Origin: Serripes groenlandicus
Taxonomy: Eukaryota; Mollusca; Bivalvia; Cardiida; Cardiidae
Reading direction: 5' to 3'
Length of the DNA: 64,000 bases
Assembly (NCBI GenBank): GCA_031761405.1
Contig: JASEVX010000348.1
Coordinates: 1-64,000 of the forward strand
A model generated the notes under the pieces. The model was not told the DNA's origin. It made no database searches and saw only the letters and a program-made list of their open reading frames with translations. Each line of letters opens with the position of its first letter. The first letter of the stretch is position 1. This document shows, one piece after another, positions 1 to 13,338 of the stretch. A program made the position numbers and the translations under genes.

Positions 1-3000
1 ACGTTTGGTTGCAGTTGGGTTGATCGATTGGCGTATGATCGAAACCAAGCCAGCTTGGATAGTAGGCTATACATATCAACAACTCTATCTCACAATTTTT
101 CTATAATATTTGTCACCAATTAAATTCAGAAGTACTATAGTCCTCTGTCTATGCAAACAGCGTAGATCATGACGAAACGTAGAGTCGCTGATGTGACGTT
201 TAGTTAATATTTTGCACTATAAGTTTGACTCCAGATCACGCCGATTGTTTCGGAATCAGATCTTGTTCCAAGCTATTTTGCAATACGGCTAATGATTTCA
301 CCTTGTATTTTTAAGCAAATCGAATAAATATGCAAACTGAAGTTGACGAAAGTTTGAGCAAGCGCGCGATCCATTTTCACAATAGAAATAGGGCTAAGAC
401 TTCAATTTCTCGTTGTCACGGCCTTATAATTGTTTTAAACATGCAGTGGTGGTATCGATATTTGTCCATTATTTTCAATTACATATCGTTGACGTCCAAA
501 TGCTTGTTGCCATCAATTGAATTATAGAACATTTACTCTAAATAATGGAAAGTTATCGATTAACTCTGGGAAATAAAGTACAAAATATAAACAATGGGCG
601 ACGTTACAGTCACGTTTTAAACTTTACAGCAAAGTAATAACACATTAAGGTAACTTTGGATTGATACATAGTTCGTTATGTTTGCAGGTAAAGCAATTGC
701 TATGAATTTCGAATACGGAAGAACGTGTACACATCTAGCCCGAGAACAAACATATGTTTCCGCACAAACAGTTTTTCAAGCACCATAAATATCGATATCA
801 CGGCATGTGTAAGTCACAGGCAACAGGTTATACACACACCGTCGTTGTGGACACATTTTTAATCCAGCGTGAAATCGTTCAGAAGTCGAATGAATATCGT
901 GAGAGTAATATCGCATTAATTATCCGTTTCTCACCTTTAGATGGATACAACGTATTTTTATTCATTTAGATGAATTCGTTTTGCGTGAATCACAAGATCC
1001 TTGTTCTAAGGCACGTTGTCTACAAAACCGGAACAATGTAGCATTAACATTGAATATGAAATGAAGTCCCTTAAATGTACATAGCGTGTAGATAAACATC
1101 ATGTGGTTCGTTTTAATGTTCACTTCAATAAAAGGGTGTGTAAAAAGTGATCACGGCATGTGTATTTCACAGGAAACAGTATATACCACTGCGCTAAACA
1201 ACCCACCGTCGTTGTGGACACATTTTATGAATAAGCGTGAGATATTCTTAGAGCTTGAGCTTGCTTAGATCTGCACTATCTGTTACTCAGTGGTTCGTTA
1301 TAAATAAAATATGCTGCAAATCCGCAAGAAAGGATGGTGATTTTACCTATCTCTAAACAGTACGTATCGTCGGATCAAATATATTCTGTTTCATTCTAAA
1401 AATATGTCGGGACCCCTAATTTGACAGAGAATATATTGTAATTTAGAGACAATCAACTTTGAATTGGATCAAGATCCGAGTTACTCGTCGCCTGAAATAC
1501 GTGACAGGCTGTCTGCGTACGTTGTATCAGAACCATGTAATCTGTGGAGTATGGGTTAAGAAAACATGCAACCCGCACACTCTCTATAACCCTTATTATG
1601 CTGCTTATAATTCTCGGGTGCTGAATAGTCGGAGTTGATTCCGATCCAAGAAATTTGAAATTAATAATTTGTCGCAATTAGCATAATAAAGGTAATTTTA
1701 TCAAAACATGAAGGAATGCTAGTTGTGTAAACAAGACGTTTGATTGGCAGTTGGGTTGATCGATTGGCGTATGATCGAAACCAAGCCGTTGCGATAGTAG
1801 GCTATACATATCAACAACTCTATCTCACAAATGTTCTATAATATTTGTCACCAAATTAGATTCAGAAGTACTATAGTCCTCTGTCTATACAAACAGCGTA
1901 GATCATGACGAAACGTAGGGTCGCTGATGTGACGTTTAGTTAATATTTTGCACTATACGTTTGAATCGAGATCACGCCGAGTGTTTCGGAATTCAGATCT
2001 TTGTTCCAAGCTATTTTGCAAACGGCTAATGATTTCACCTTGAATTTTTAAGCAAATCGAATAAATATGCAAACTGAAGTTGACGAAAGTTTGAGCAGAC
2101 GACATTTTCACAATAGAAATAGGGCTAAGACTTCAATATCTCGTTGTCACGGCCTTATATTGTTTTAAACAATGCAGTGTGGTATCGATATTTGTCCATT
2201 ATTTTCAATTACCAACAACGTTGACTCGCCAAATGCCTTGTTGCCAATCATTGACTTATAGGACATTTACTTCTAAATAATGGAACGTTATCGATTAACT
2301 CTGGGAAATAAAGTTACAAAATATAACAATGGGCGACGTTACAGTCACGTTAAACTTTACAGCAATATAACACACTACAGGTAACTTCGGATTGATACAT
2401 AGTTCGTTATGTTTCGCAGGTAAACAATTGCTATGATTTCGGAATACGGAAACGTTACACATCTAGCCCGAGAACAAAACATATGTTTCCGGCACAAACA
2501 GTTTTTCAAGCACCATAAAATATCGATTATCACGGGCATGTGTATAGTCACAGGCAACAGTTCTAACACCACCGTCGTTGTGGGACTACATTTTTCGATC
2601 CAGCGTGAAATCGTTCAGAAGTCGATGAATATCGTGAGAGTAATATCGCATTATATTATCCGTTTCCCCATTAGATGGATACAACACGTATTTTTTATTC
2701 ATTTAGATGAATCGTTTTGCCGTGAATCACAAGATCCTTGTTCTAAGCGCACGTTGTTTACAAAACCGGAACAATGTAGATAACATTTAATATGAATGAA
2801 GTCTCTTAAATGTACATAGCGTGTAGATAAACATCATGTGTTCGTTTTAATGTTCAACTTCAATTAAAAGGGTGTAAAAGTGATCACGGCATGTGTATAC
2901 TTCACAGGATAACAGTTATACAGGGCAAAATGCCGCTAAACAAACCCCACCGTCGTTGTTGGACACATTTTATGAAATAGCGTGAGATATTCTTAGACGC

Positions 3001-6000
3001 TTGAAACTTGTTAGATCTGCACTATCTTTTACTCAGTGGTTCGTTATAAATAAAAATATAGCTGCAAATCCAAATAGGATGGGGATTTTAACATATCTCA
3101 AACAGTATACGTATCGTCGGATCAAATATATTCTGTTTCATTCTAAAATATGTCGCGGTCCCCTAATTTTGTCGAGAATATATTGTAATTTAGAGACAAT
3201 CAACTTTGAATTGGAACAAGATCCGAGTTACTCGTCGCCTGAAATACGTGACAGCTGTCTGCGTACGTTTGTATCAGAATCATGTAATCTGTGGAGATAT
3301 GGGTTAAGAAATATGCAACCCGCACACTCTTATAAACCTTATTATGCTGCTATAATTCTCGGGTGCTGGAATAGTCGAGTTGATTTCCGATCCAAGAAAT
3401 TTGAAAATTAATAATTTGGTCAGCAATATAGCATAAGTAAAGGTAATTTTATCAAAACATGAAGGAATGCTAGTTGTGTAATAAGACGTTTGGTTGGCAG
3501 TTGGGTTGATCGATTGGCGTATGATCGAAACCAAGCCGTTGGATAGTAGGCTATACATATCAACAACTCTATCTCACAAATTTTCTATAATATTTGTCAC
3601 CAATTAGATTCAGAAGTACTATAGTCCTCTGTCTATGCAAACAGCGTAGATCATGACGAAACCTAGAGTCGCTGATGTGATCGTTTAGTTAATTTTTGCA
3701 CTATTAGAGTTTGAATCCAGAATCACGTCCAAGTGTTTCGGATCAGATCTTGTTCCAAGCTATTTGCAAACGGCTAATGATTTCACCTGTATTTTTAAGC
3801 AAATCGAATAAATATGCAAACTGAAATTGACGAAGGTTTGAGCAGGCGGACCATTTTCACACAATAGAAAATAGGGCGTAAGACTCAATTTCTCGTGTTC
3901 ACGGCCTATATTGTTTTAAACATTGCAGTGTGGTATCGATATTCTGTCTCATTATTTTCAATTACACACGTTGACGTCCAAATCCAAATGCTTGTTGCCA
4001 TCATTGACTTATAGGACATTTTACTTCTAAGTAGAATGGAAAGTTATCGATTAACTCTGGGAAATAAAGTACAAATATAACAACTGGGCGTCGTTACAGT
4101 CACGTTTAAAACTTTACAGCAATATAACACATTAAGGTAACATTGGGATTGATACAATAAGTTCGTTATGTTTGCAGGTAAAACAATTCCTATGAATTTC
4201 GAATACGGAAACGTTACACATCTAGCCCGAGAACAAACATATGTTTCCGCACAAACAGTTTTTCAAGCACCATAAATATCGATATCACGGCATTGTGTAA
4301 AGTCACAGGCAATAGTTATAACACCACACCGTCGTTGTGGACACATTGTTTGATCCAGCTGTGAAATCGTTCAGAAAATCGATGAATATCGTGAGAGTAA
4401 TATATCGCATTAATTATCCCGTTTCCCCTTAGATGGATTACAACGTATTTTTATTAATTTAGATGAATTCGTTTTTGCGTGAATCACAAGATCCTTGTTC
4501 TAAGGCCACGTTGTTACAAAACCGGAACAATGTAGATAACATTTAATATGAAATGAAGTCCCTTAAATGTACATAGCGTGTAGATAAACATCATGTGTTC
4601 GTTTTAATGTTCAACTTCAATAAAGAGGTGTAAAAGTGATCACGGCATGTGTATTTCACAGGAAAACAGTTATACCACTGCGCTAATCAAACCCCCACCG
4701 TCGTTGTGGACACATGTTTATGAATAAGCGTGAGATATTCTTAGAGCTTGAGCTTGTTAGATCTGCACTATGCTTTTACTCAGTGGTTCGTCTTTATAAA
4801 TAAAATATGCTGCAAATCCAAATAGGATGGGGACTTTTACATAATCTCAAACAGTACGTATCGTCGGATCAAATATATTCTGTTTCATTTCCTAATAATA
4901 TGCGGGTCCCCTAATTTTGTCGAGAATATATTGTAATTTAGAGACAATCAACTTTGAATTGGATCAAGATCCGAGTTACTCGTCGCCTGAATACGTGACA
5001 GCTGTCTACGTACGTTGTAACAGAACCATGTAATCGATGCGAATATTGGTTTAAAGAAACATGCAACCCGCACACTCTTAGTAACCCTCTATCATGCTGC
5101 TATCATTCGCGGGTGCTGGAATAGTCTAGTTCATTGGCGCTTACGATCGAAGAAATTTGAAATTAATAATTTGGTCCCGATTAGCATAATGAAGTGTAAA
5201 TTTTATCATACATGAAGAAATGCTAGTGTGTAACAAGACGTTTGCTTAGAAGTAGGGTTAGATACGACTCGGTCGTATGATCCGAATGCCCAAGCTGTTT
5301 GAGTGTAGGCTATACATATCAACCACTCTATCTCACACATTTTTATAGTAATTTTTTATAATATTTGTCATCAATTAGATTCAAAAAGTACTATAGTCCT
5401 ATGTCTATGCAAACAGCGTAGATCATGACGAAAACGTAGAGTCGCTGATGTGACGTTAGTTAATATTTTACACTATAAGGTTTGAATCCAGATCACTGCC
5501 GAGCGTGTTTCGGAATCAGGATCTTGTTCAAGCTATTTTGCAAAACGGCTAATGATTTCACCTTGTATTTTTAAGCAAATCGAATAAATATGCAAACTGA
5601 AGTTGACGAAAGTTTGAGCAGTGCGACCATTTTTCACAATAGAAATAGGGTCTGCTTTAGACCTTCAATTTCTCGTTGTCACGCTCACTTATATTGTTTT
5701 AAACATGCAGTGTGGTATCGATATTTGTCCATATTAATAAAAATTACACACGTTGACGTCCAAATTGCTTGTTGCCATCATTGACTTATAGGATTATTTA
5801 CTTCTATAAACAATGGACAGTTATCGATTAACTCTGGGAAATAAAGTACAAATATAACAATGGGCGACGTTACAGTCACGTTTATACTTTACAGCAGATT
5901 ATAACACTTTAGAGGTAACTTCGGATTGAATACATTGTTCGTTGTGTTTTGCCGGTATACATATTCTATGAATCCTTAAATACGGAAACGTTATACAACT

Positions 6001-6105
6001 AACGCGCGAGAGACAAACATGTATTTACGCACAGACGCTTTTTTAGCACCATTACATTCACGATATCACGGCTTGTGAAACTTCACAGGCAACACTTATT
6101 ATCCG
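1..6105. repeat. ~1.75 kb satellite, about 3.5 tandem copies
   Basis: The same sequence restarts at 1, 1736, 3486 and 5238, each time with 'acgtttg.ttggcagttggg' or a close variant, giving periods of 1735, 1750 and 1752 bp. The fourth copy fades out after about 870 bp near 6105. Inside a unit there is a weaker sub-repeat: a block with 'cacggcatgtgta..tcacag' and 'ccgtcgttgtggacacatt' occurs twice about 360 bp apart (for example near 795-850 and 1145-1215). Copies differ largely by 1-2 base insertions and deletions rather than substitutions, so no reading frame is kept from unit to unit. I see no recognisable gene, tRNA or snRNA in it. The last copy is the most diverged, as expected at an array edge. 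Confidence 0.93.
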
Positions 6106-7954
6106 CCCCCCTCCTGTTTTTATGCAGTGGTACATAGTGTACTTGGGGTAATGTATATTTTATAACACTGTATCAAATCACTGTTTATTAATCCACGAGT
6201 GTTGATCACTATACTATACTATGAAAATCGTATGTTCTCAATTTATGTTTAAAAAATAGTAAGCCAAATATTGTGTTAAGTTTGAACAGGTATCGGACAA
6301 TATTAGATAGCGAAACGACTCTCTGACTAAGTAGCAAATCGACTGTGGCGAAACGACTTAGGTGGCGAAAGTGTAAGGTAGCGAAACGCTAGGTGACGAA
6401 TCAACTAGTAACCATTTATATCACTTTCATTATGGTATATGCATAATAATATTATGAGTGTGTTTATGGATACAGAACAACTTTTGTTTACTAATGGTTG
6501 TTTGTAAAATAAACATCAGAAAAGTTAAAATTACGTGAGCGCCGTTGCACGGTGTCCAACAATGAGACATTACAAAACAGTGTAGACGCTGCAGTTATTT
6601 CGCTTCAGACGGCGTCTTATCAGTTTTCTACACGTTTCAGCTGCTTGAGTCAATAATATGTTTTTCTTCAAATATGCCTAGTTCAGACACAATACTTTCA
6701 CACATAACAACTGATTTATATCTACACTATTTGAAATGTCTGAAAGTTTTGAAAAAATACAGAGGATTTTGTTTGTTTTTTGCACGGACACACTTTTATA
6801 CTGATCTGGACACAAATAAATTGTTTACTAACAAAAGGTTATTCTTAATTGTTTGATGTTTAAATTTGCACCCATGTTAGTTTGTTATAATAGAGCGATT
6901 TTAATTTTCACTTTCATTAGTCTTGCTGAGTTTTAGTGTGATTTCAATTAAGCAAAACTTCAAGCTTGCCATATTTTGATAGCCGACAAAGGGCGGTTAA
7001 TATAACTTCATCGAGACGGTCAGTGACAATCATTTTCATATGCGTTTTTAATAGAGACAATTCTTTGTCTTGGCGAATAATGGTTACTTATTCACATTAA
7101 TATATTCATTACATACAGAACATTTAAACTCCAGGTCTACATATTTTGTATTAAAATAAAACGAAGCTCTTTAGTTGTCATAATTTAGGAAGCGAGAAAT
7201 GTTATGAGCAGAAGTGAAACAAGTCTGAATTACAAACTACTTAGACTAGGTAGCGGAACAGTCAAGGTAGCGAAAAGACACATCAATCCATTCTAACAGG
7301 CGGTGTCCGAGTCTTGAGATTATAATGCAAAAATAATTATTTGATTGCATGAAAAGATAAATGTGTTATCAATCATATCATACATACTCGCGTCCCTACC
7401 GCATTTCTGAATGTAGAACTTTAATTGTTATTTTCAATAATTTATGATGGTCAATGCATCTAGGTGAAAAATCCGTCAAACACCGTGACACTTATCCTAG
7501 TATACTCTAATATGTGTCCATAGTGACTGTCTAAAGTGAATGTCTACACACATTGTGTCCACAGTGCAAATATGGTGTCCACAACATAGGTTATACTACT
7601 TTTACTATTTTTTGCATTTATCAGGTACTCTATGACTGTATATGTTTTTAGACCTACTAGTTACTAATAATGTAAACAAAGAGTCTGTACCTTTATTATT
7701 TCTGTACGTGTCCACAAAGTAGGTTTAGGTAGGCAGTGTCCACAACCTTTCAACTCGGAGTTATGTTGTGTGCTGTGTGTGTGTGTGTGTGTGTGTGTGT
7801 CAGGATAAATTGTAACTTACCCAGGAAACGCCATGACTATAATTAAAAATAAAATGAAAAACACCATATAATAATCAATCAAATCAATCAGAAATACCAG
7901 CGCGTTTCTTTTCTCATGGAATCGTGCATAGAATAAAAACGGTATAGCTCATAC
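6106..7954. other. No gene seen; short degenerate motifs and a (gt)n tract
   Basis: No convincing coding sequence. At 6300-6410 and again at 7240-7285 a phrase like 'ggtagcgaaacgac' is repeated several times with changes. Between 7500 and 7740 the octamer 'gtgtccac' recurs about five times. A (gt)n microsatellite lies at about 7776-7800. Confidence 0.6.
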
Positions 7955-8279
7955 CTTTGACCGGTACGCAGATTACTACAGTAATAGATCGGCGGAGGCC
8001 AGGCTCAGTAAAAACAATGTTGGTCACAGTTCTGCATTTTCTTAAACTTGGCCACGGATACGATGACAAGTGTATTGCCCACGAGTCCGAAAATGAGAGT
8101 TAACCCATACACTATGGAACAGCGGGTATGAAGCTCCTCTATGGGAACATTGTCCGGGTCCGCCTCGTAATCATAGTGCAATATACTCATAGTAGTCAAA
8201 CGGGTCAGTCTGTCTACTGGTATTGTAACCCGTCACAACGTCCTTGGACATTGCTGTGCTGGCAAGCAGTGTCGTTCAT
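7955..8279 (-). pseudogene. First coding exon of a rhodopsin-class (peptide-type) GPCR, frame broken
   Basis: Read on the minus strand from ATG at 8279, this gives a short N-terminus with an N-glycosylation site (MNDT) and an acidic stretch, a first membrane helix containing the class A GNxxV signature (FGLVGNTLVIVSVAKF), the intracellular KKMQN loop, then VTNI, L-SLASADLL and ICVPVK of helix 2. It ends at 7955 in a good splice donor (AAAG|gtatga). Helix 2 with SLASADLL...CVPVK is typical of peptide-hormone receptors; I cannot name the ligand. The frame breaks at about four places: in the N-terminus, one extra base after KKMQN, one extra base before the SLASAD run, and one missing base after DLL. 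Each is a single-base indel and the residues either side are conserved, so this is either consensus error or a recent pseudogene. The remaining exons are not in the window. Confidence 0.78.
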
Positions 8280-8344
8280 GCTCACAGGCCATCGTTTTTG
8301 GCTAAATATTAACACTCCACTACTATATAGAAGTTTATTTCACT

Positions 8345-8594
8345 ATTAAATCTTTGCACTGAATCGATGTTATGACACTTGACGGAAATCACCTGTTAAA
8401 TCATTGCACTGAGATTCGATGAGTATGACTCTTTGACGGAAATCACTGATAAATCATTGCACTGATTTGATGCTAGAACATTTGACGGAAATCAATGTTA
8501 AATCATTGCACTGATTCGAGTCTATGAAACTTGACGGAAATCAATGTTAGATAATTGCACTGATCGATTCGATGCTATGACACTTGACGGAAAG
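8345..8594. repeat. ~50 bp tandem repeat, five copies
   Basis: Five successive units carry 'aatcattgcactgattcgat', then 'cacttgacggaaatca' about 20 bp later. Copies differ by small substitutions and indels. It lies just upstream (on the minus strand) of the GPCR exon. Confidence 0.9.
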
Positions 8595-8832
8595 GCGTTT
8601 TCCTACTCCTAGTTACTTTAACTGTGTGGATTTTACTTCCGCGACGAGATTCCTAGAATAAATGAAACACAATACACTCCTTTGGTAGGATACATGTATT
8701 AATTAACCTTATCATCCGCACCTTATCAAACACGCACAGAAAAAAATAATTAACACATTTTTATATTGTCAAGATGTTTCTCGTTTTATGTTGTTTTTCA
8801 TAAACGGTTTAGTAATATATTAGCATGAGAGA

Positions 8833-8937
8833 CACACAGAGATAGAGAGAGAGAGAAGAGAGAGAAGAGAGAGAGAGAGAGAGAGACTGAGCAGAGATGA
8901 GAGAGATGAGAGTGAGAGAGAGAGAGAGAGAGAGAAT

Positions 8938-8987
<50 letters not shown>

Positions 8988-9012
8988 GAGAAGAGAGAGA
9001 GGAGAGAGCGAG

Positions 9013-9092
<80 letters not shown>
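8833..9092. repeat. (ga)n microsatellite
   Basis: About 260 bp of almost pure GA with scattered interruptions. Long open frames through it (SLSLS, RERER) are artefacts. Confidence 0.97.
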
Positions 9093-9097
<5 letters not shown>

Positions 9098-9344
9098 TTG
9101 ATCTTGCATCCGGGACACAATTGGTATATTTTTTCCATGCTATTCATTCACACAAAAACTCCTTCTATTTAAACACAAATTTATCTCGTGCTTCTCTTAA
9201 ACCAAATCCTACAACTATATTTGCGTCTTGTTTATTGAGATTTTTGTTTCCGTACAATATCGGAAATTTATAAATACTTGGTCAGCACTAAAAGTGATCT
9301 TTCGCGATTGTTGTTGCCATGAGATAAACCATTTCCCTCATGTA

Positions 9345-9525
9345 AAGGCTTTCTGGTGCATCTGCAGCCGACAATTTTGTAAACATAGTGACAAAAGTAG
9401 AAATTTCCAATGATGAGTAATTTCGACATTTTGGTACCAAATGTTTTCAAACAAGAATATTTATACCTACATATTTTCAAAATCGTCTGCTGTAGATTTG
9501 TTGTTTGTGGGAAATGGTAAATAGG
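9345..9525. mobile_element. Copy of the 'gtcgtctgctgcag' MITE family
   Basis: Left arm has 'gcatctgcagccgacaattt', the centre has the 'gtgacaaaagtagaaatt ... gagtaattt' stem, and the right arm has 'aaaatcgtctgctgtag' followed by 'gtgggaaatgg'. Non-autonomous, no coding capacity. Confidence 0.7.
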
Positions 9526-11755
9526 CAATTATTTTGGAACACACAATTCTATTAGAGCTTCTTTATCTAAAATATCTAAGAGGGGAAATAACTTATTTGT
9601 AGTAATTTCTCACTGTTCAAAGCGCAACGTCCCTGTATAAATAAATTTGAAAACAATGTTGGCAAGGAAGAAACAGGTTTTGACGAGTAATTTAACATTT
9701 TCTAACTTTTATTCCTGCTTCGTTTTAAGAAGTATCAATAGTGCCAGTATTTCTACATATTTTTCAATATATGGTATCGAATAATTTCAATTTACACGAA
9801 CAGCACTTGACTGATATGTGAGATAATATCATAAATGAATTAAAGAATCCATTCATTTATACAGGCAATCATGGATATCCAGCAGTGATTTAGGTAACAA
9901 CGTTTCATGTGCATGAAAGGAATGGAATGGATAGAAACATCTTTAATTTAAAACTTATGATTAAATTACATTTATTTAATAAAGTTTTCATTAATTAACA
10001 AGCAACCCAGTATTTGCGCCAATCATCAATATTCTTGCCTATCACGAATATTCTCAAAAACGTTATGTGTGCTTCCATTCACGAGGGAGTATATCGTTGG
10101 AATATTGAAACGAAAAAGTGTTCAACTCTGTATTCAATTTGTACTTCCAAAACGCTATCAATGACAACTTTTTCCTAATAATCTTTCCAAAGCAAACGAC
10201 TTAAAATTGCGCTTTCGTGAAGTTTGATCTGGTTCTGTAAAGTTTACAAATTATATCTCGTCACATGATTATTCTGAAACGCAATCTGCCAATGGATCAG
10301 ATAGCATGAATAATCAGATACTTATGTCTACCCAGTCTTGGTCTCAACCCTTCCTGTGGTTCTTTCCGTGTTTCATTTTACCAAATCATAGAGGCGATGA
10401 CCCTAAAAGGAATAGTTTTTTAATTTCATTTAGGTTGAATTGAGTTCAATCAATACTCCCGGCACAAGAACTGGTTATGTTTCCATGACAATTATTTTTT
10501 AGTTCGGATTGGCATGCATTAGTTGTGGCATAACATACATCTATGCTACGAACGAGAACCAGACAAGCCTGCACTTCCACGAAGTCTGATAAAGGTCTAT
10601 CATGTTTACTGTTCAATCTTTCTGGAAACGACTGGCGAATGATTTTGATCACACCATGAAAGCCTGTATTCCAATACGAATCTTGATATATTATCAGACT
10701 TCCCGAAGGAAGGCGGCACTTAACTTATACCATGACTTATGACACGTTCACGATGGTTTGCAATGAGTAAATTAAAGGGAGTGTATCGGGAAATAAATAC
10801 TTAAAATCAGAATTCAAAAGCTAGATATTATTAATTGAGCGAGGCTTGTAACTAAAATTCTCATTTTGAAAACCGAGGTTTAGGGGCAATTTTAACCCCT
10901 GTGTAAACAATGCAAATTTAGGTGCCATTGCTCGTTTTGAGAACAAACAAGAAAAATTATTTAACTCTTATAAATACTTCATGGCGAGGTGATTACTTTT
11001 GATAAAAAAATACCATTTTCAGTTACAACCGTTTCACTCCAAGCCCTCGATATACAACTGAATTTACTATTGAAAGAGTCTGAAATACAAATTAATCAAA
11101 ATCTATAACTTTTAAAACGTCTTCCTCTAGCGTTTCCTGTTAATACGTGTAACAACACATATCTCACTTTTCTATTTATCTTCGTATACCACCGAATTTC
11201 GTTGACATGTCATTTTTCATAGAATAATAATGCACACTAAAAGTCATTCTAGAGAGGGGTTGCTTTTAAGATTGCTGACTAATTTTGAAAGCATTGTGGG
11301 AAGTGGAGATGCTCGTGACGAGCCATTTCATCTTTTCCCACAGAGAACATGTGAGTAATTAATCGTATAAGGTCAATTTGAAATGCCTTGTAGTCATGTC
11401 AATAAAGAACGAACAGCGAAGTATTTTAGTCTGATTTTAATGAGACTGATAGTATTGGTACTGTTATTGTCCGCCATTTTACAGTCGCTAATTAACCCTT
11501 ATCCCGCTGAAGTTCTACAACCGGATTCATAACTCCTGACTTTTACAGTTTAAACATACTTATTTATTGACTAGTCTTTAATGATAACGTTTACTTAGCG
11601 TAGTAATATGAATGTTTAGGTTGATCGTGGTCTACAGTGTCAGTTATAGCTCAGTGGTGTGAAACAAAGGCGTGTCTCCTATTATCTGTTTCACCGCAAT
11701 TTGAACTGTTTAAATCAGAGGATGGGTTTAACATTATATGTGACTTATTTTTCGT
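9526..11755. other. No gene seen; diverged repeat fragments
   Basis: Mostly AT-rich unique-looking sequence. A 68-codon minus-strand open frame (10446-10652) is Cys-rich but matches no family I know. 11283-11345 is a short fragment of the MITE centre (gcattgtgggaagtggagat...ccatttcatcttttcccac). 11430-11447 has 'gtctgattttaatgagact', which recurs near 34000 and 62680. Confidence 0.5.
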
Positions 11756-11973
11756 TTGTTTTATTTGGGTTTGTCGCCGTTTTCAAAATTATTTGAGTTG
11801 AATCACTGTGGTAATTCAAATGTTCATGATCCCTGGGTAAACAAGCCAGTACTAGGCTAGTTAATGTGCCTAGCCTAAGGGCACTCCACCATGACTGTCG
11901 TGCTGCGACTGGGGATCGAACCCAATTTCGCCCGGTTTCAAATCCCCGACACTAACCACTCGACCACGATGGA
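11756..11973 (-). mobile_element. tRNA-derived SINE, family A
   Basis: On the minus strand the 5' end is tRNA-like (Ser/Leu style): an A-box-like 'gtggtcgagtggttag' and, about 45 bp on, the B box 'gggttcgatcccc'. The body has 'tagcctagtactgg' and 'acccagggatcatgaac', and the tail carries 'gttttgaaaacggcg'-like sequence. Related copies lie at 22597, 25776 and 36211. Confidence 0.85.
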
Positions 11974-12063
11974 TTCCTGAACTGTTTTTACGCATCAGTA
12001 TTACTGGTTACAGTTACAATGCCCCTGTGGAGCGCATGGCTGCCAAGCCTATGTTCCACTGGA

Positions 12064-12215
12064 ATCAATTGATTTATTTGGTTTTAACGCCGTTTTGAAG
12101 AAGTGTTCAATCATATCGCGAGGTCCAGTTCACGTACCATTGTTTTTCCTGGGTTTCTAAACACCAGTATTCCACACAACAGTATTTCAAATTAACTGGC
12201 TGCTTTTCCATAGAG
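12064..12215 (-). mobile_element. SINE, family B, body and tail only
   Basis: Carries the family-B body read on plus as 'ggttttaacgccgtttt', 'tcatatcgcgaggtccagtt' and 'aactggctgcttttccatag'. The tRNA-like head is missing. Better copy at 17162-17434. Confidence 0.75.
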
Positions 12216-12841
12216 ACAGTTATCCCATTGGGAGGAGACGAATGATGCTTGCCCTATGACCTCCTGGTGGCAGAGTTGAACAAATTTATTTTCTACAAAG
12301 GTTTCCTAGCTTCACATGAAAAAGCTCCGGAAGCCAGCGGAAGAAGACAACAACTGTAGTACCGGTGAACGGACGTTTCGTCTTAGAACTTTTTGGCCTG
12401 GACCTTTTGGCCAGCCATATTCTTTAGATAGGATCTTTTGGCTAAATCACTATTTTCCCTGCTATAACTCTATTAATATAAGAAACGTAGTACCATATGT
12501 TTCACTTACAAGCCCCGTATCGTGCTTCCAAGTTAGAGGGTACGTTAACATTTGCTGTAATGTATGTTTCTATATTTAGCCGCCGCTAGCATTCAGGTAT
12601 ATTGCACATATGGGCGGTGATTGAGGACAGAAAATACTGGTGAGATAGTGTGGATTGACAGACTCGACTGTGCCTTCGATATACGTAGACTAATAAATAC
12701 ATCAACTCGCTAGTAGACGCTATTGAAATATCCTAAATCCAGACTGGACTGAACATTGCCAGTTTGTTATGCATCACTTATCACTTCATATCCCGTTGTT
12801 AAGTTTCAGTATTGAACCCGAGTAATCATGTGTATTAGTGA

Positions 12842-12877
12842 GAGTGTGTGTGTGTGTGTGTGTGTGTATGTGTTTAT

Positions 12878-12909
<32 letters not shown>

Positions 12910-12918
12910 CTGTGTGTT
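12842..12918. repeat. (gt)n microsatellite
   Basis: Interrupted GT repeat of about 75 bp. Confidence 0.95.
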
Positions 12919-13289
12919 TCTTTATGTGCAACGAAATATTGTGGCTTCTCTTTGATGCTTTGCGTCAAACATTCGTCTGGTTCATATATGGTTCATCTTG
13001 AAAATATTTACATTATACATGTGCATACGAAACATATCAGACGATGACAATTGGTGTAATGCTAAACCTCTGTCTGGGTTTCTGTGAAATAGAATGGAAC
13101 AAAACAGAACAGGACCGTTTATTCATAATGCAATATATAAATGCATAGGGCATACACAAACTATATACCAGACAATGTTAATATTGATGTTAGATGTAAT
13201 AGCAGTCAGTGTTTGTGTGACATAGCACAGAACAGAACCTTTATTCATATAGGATTGATCTCCAACAGATTGACAATATACATGTGCAT

Positions 13290-13300
13290 ACCATAACTTA

Positions 13301-13338
<38 letters not shown>

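Noticed and set aside
3001..3411. 136-codon frame inside the 1.75 kb satellite
   Set aside because: The frame is broken by indels in the other copies and there is no family match.
8798..9172. Open frames of 90-112 codons over the GA tract
   Set aside because: Pure SLSLSL/RERERE protein from a microsatellite; no homology and equal openness on both strands.
10446..10652. Cys-rich 68-codon minus frame as a possible secreted-protein exon
   Set aside because: No splice sites or homology that I could support.
11641..11715. tRNA-like 'ttatagctcagtggt'
   Set aside because: A-box match only; no good B box and no cloverleaf stems.
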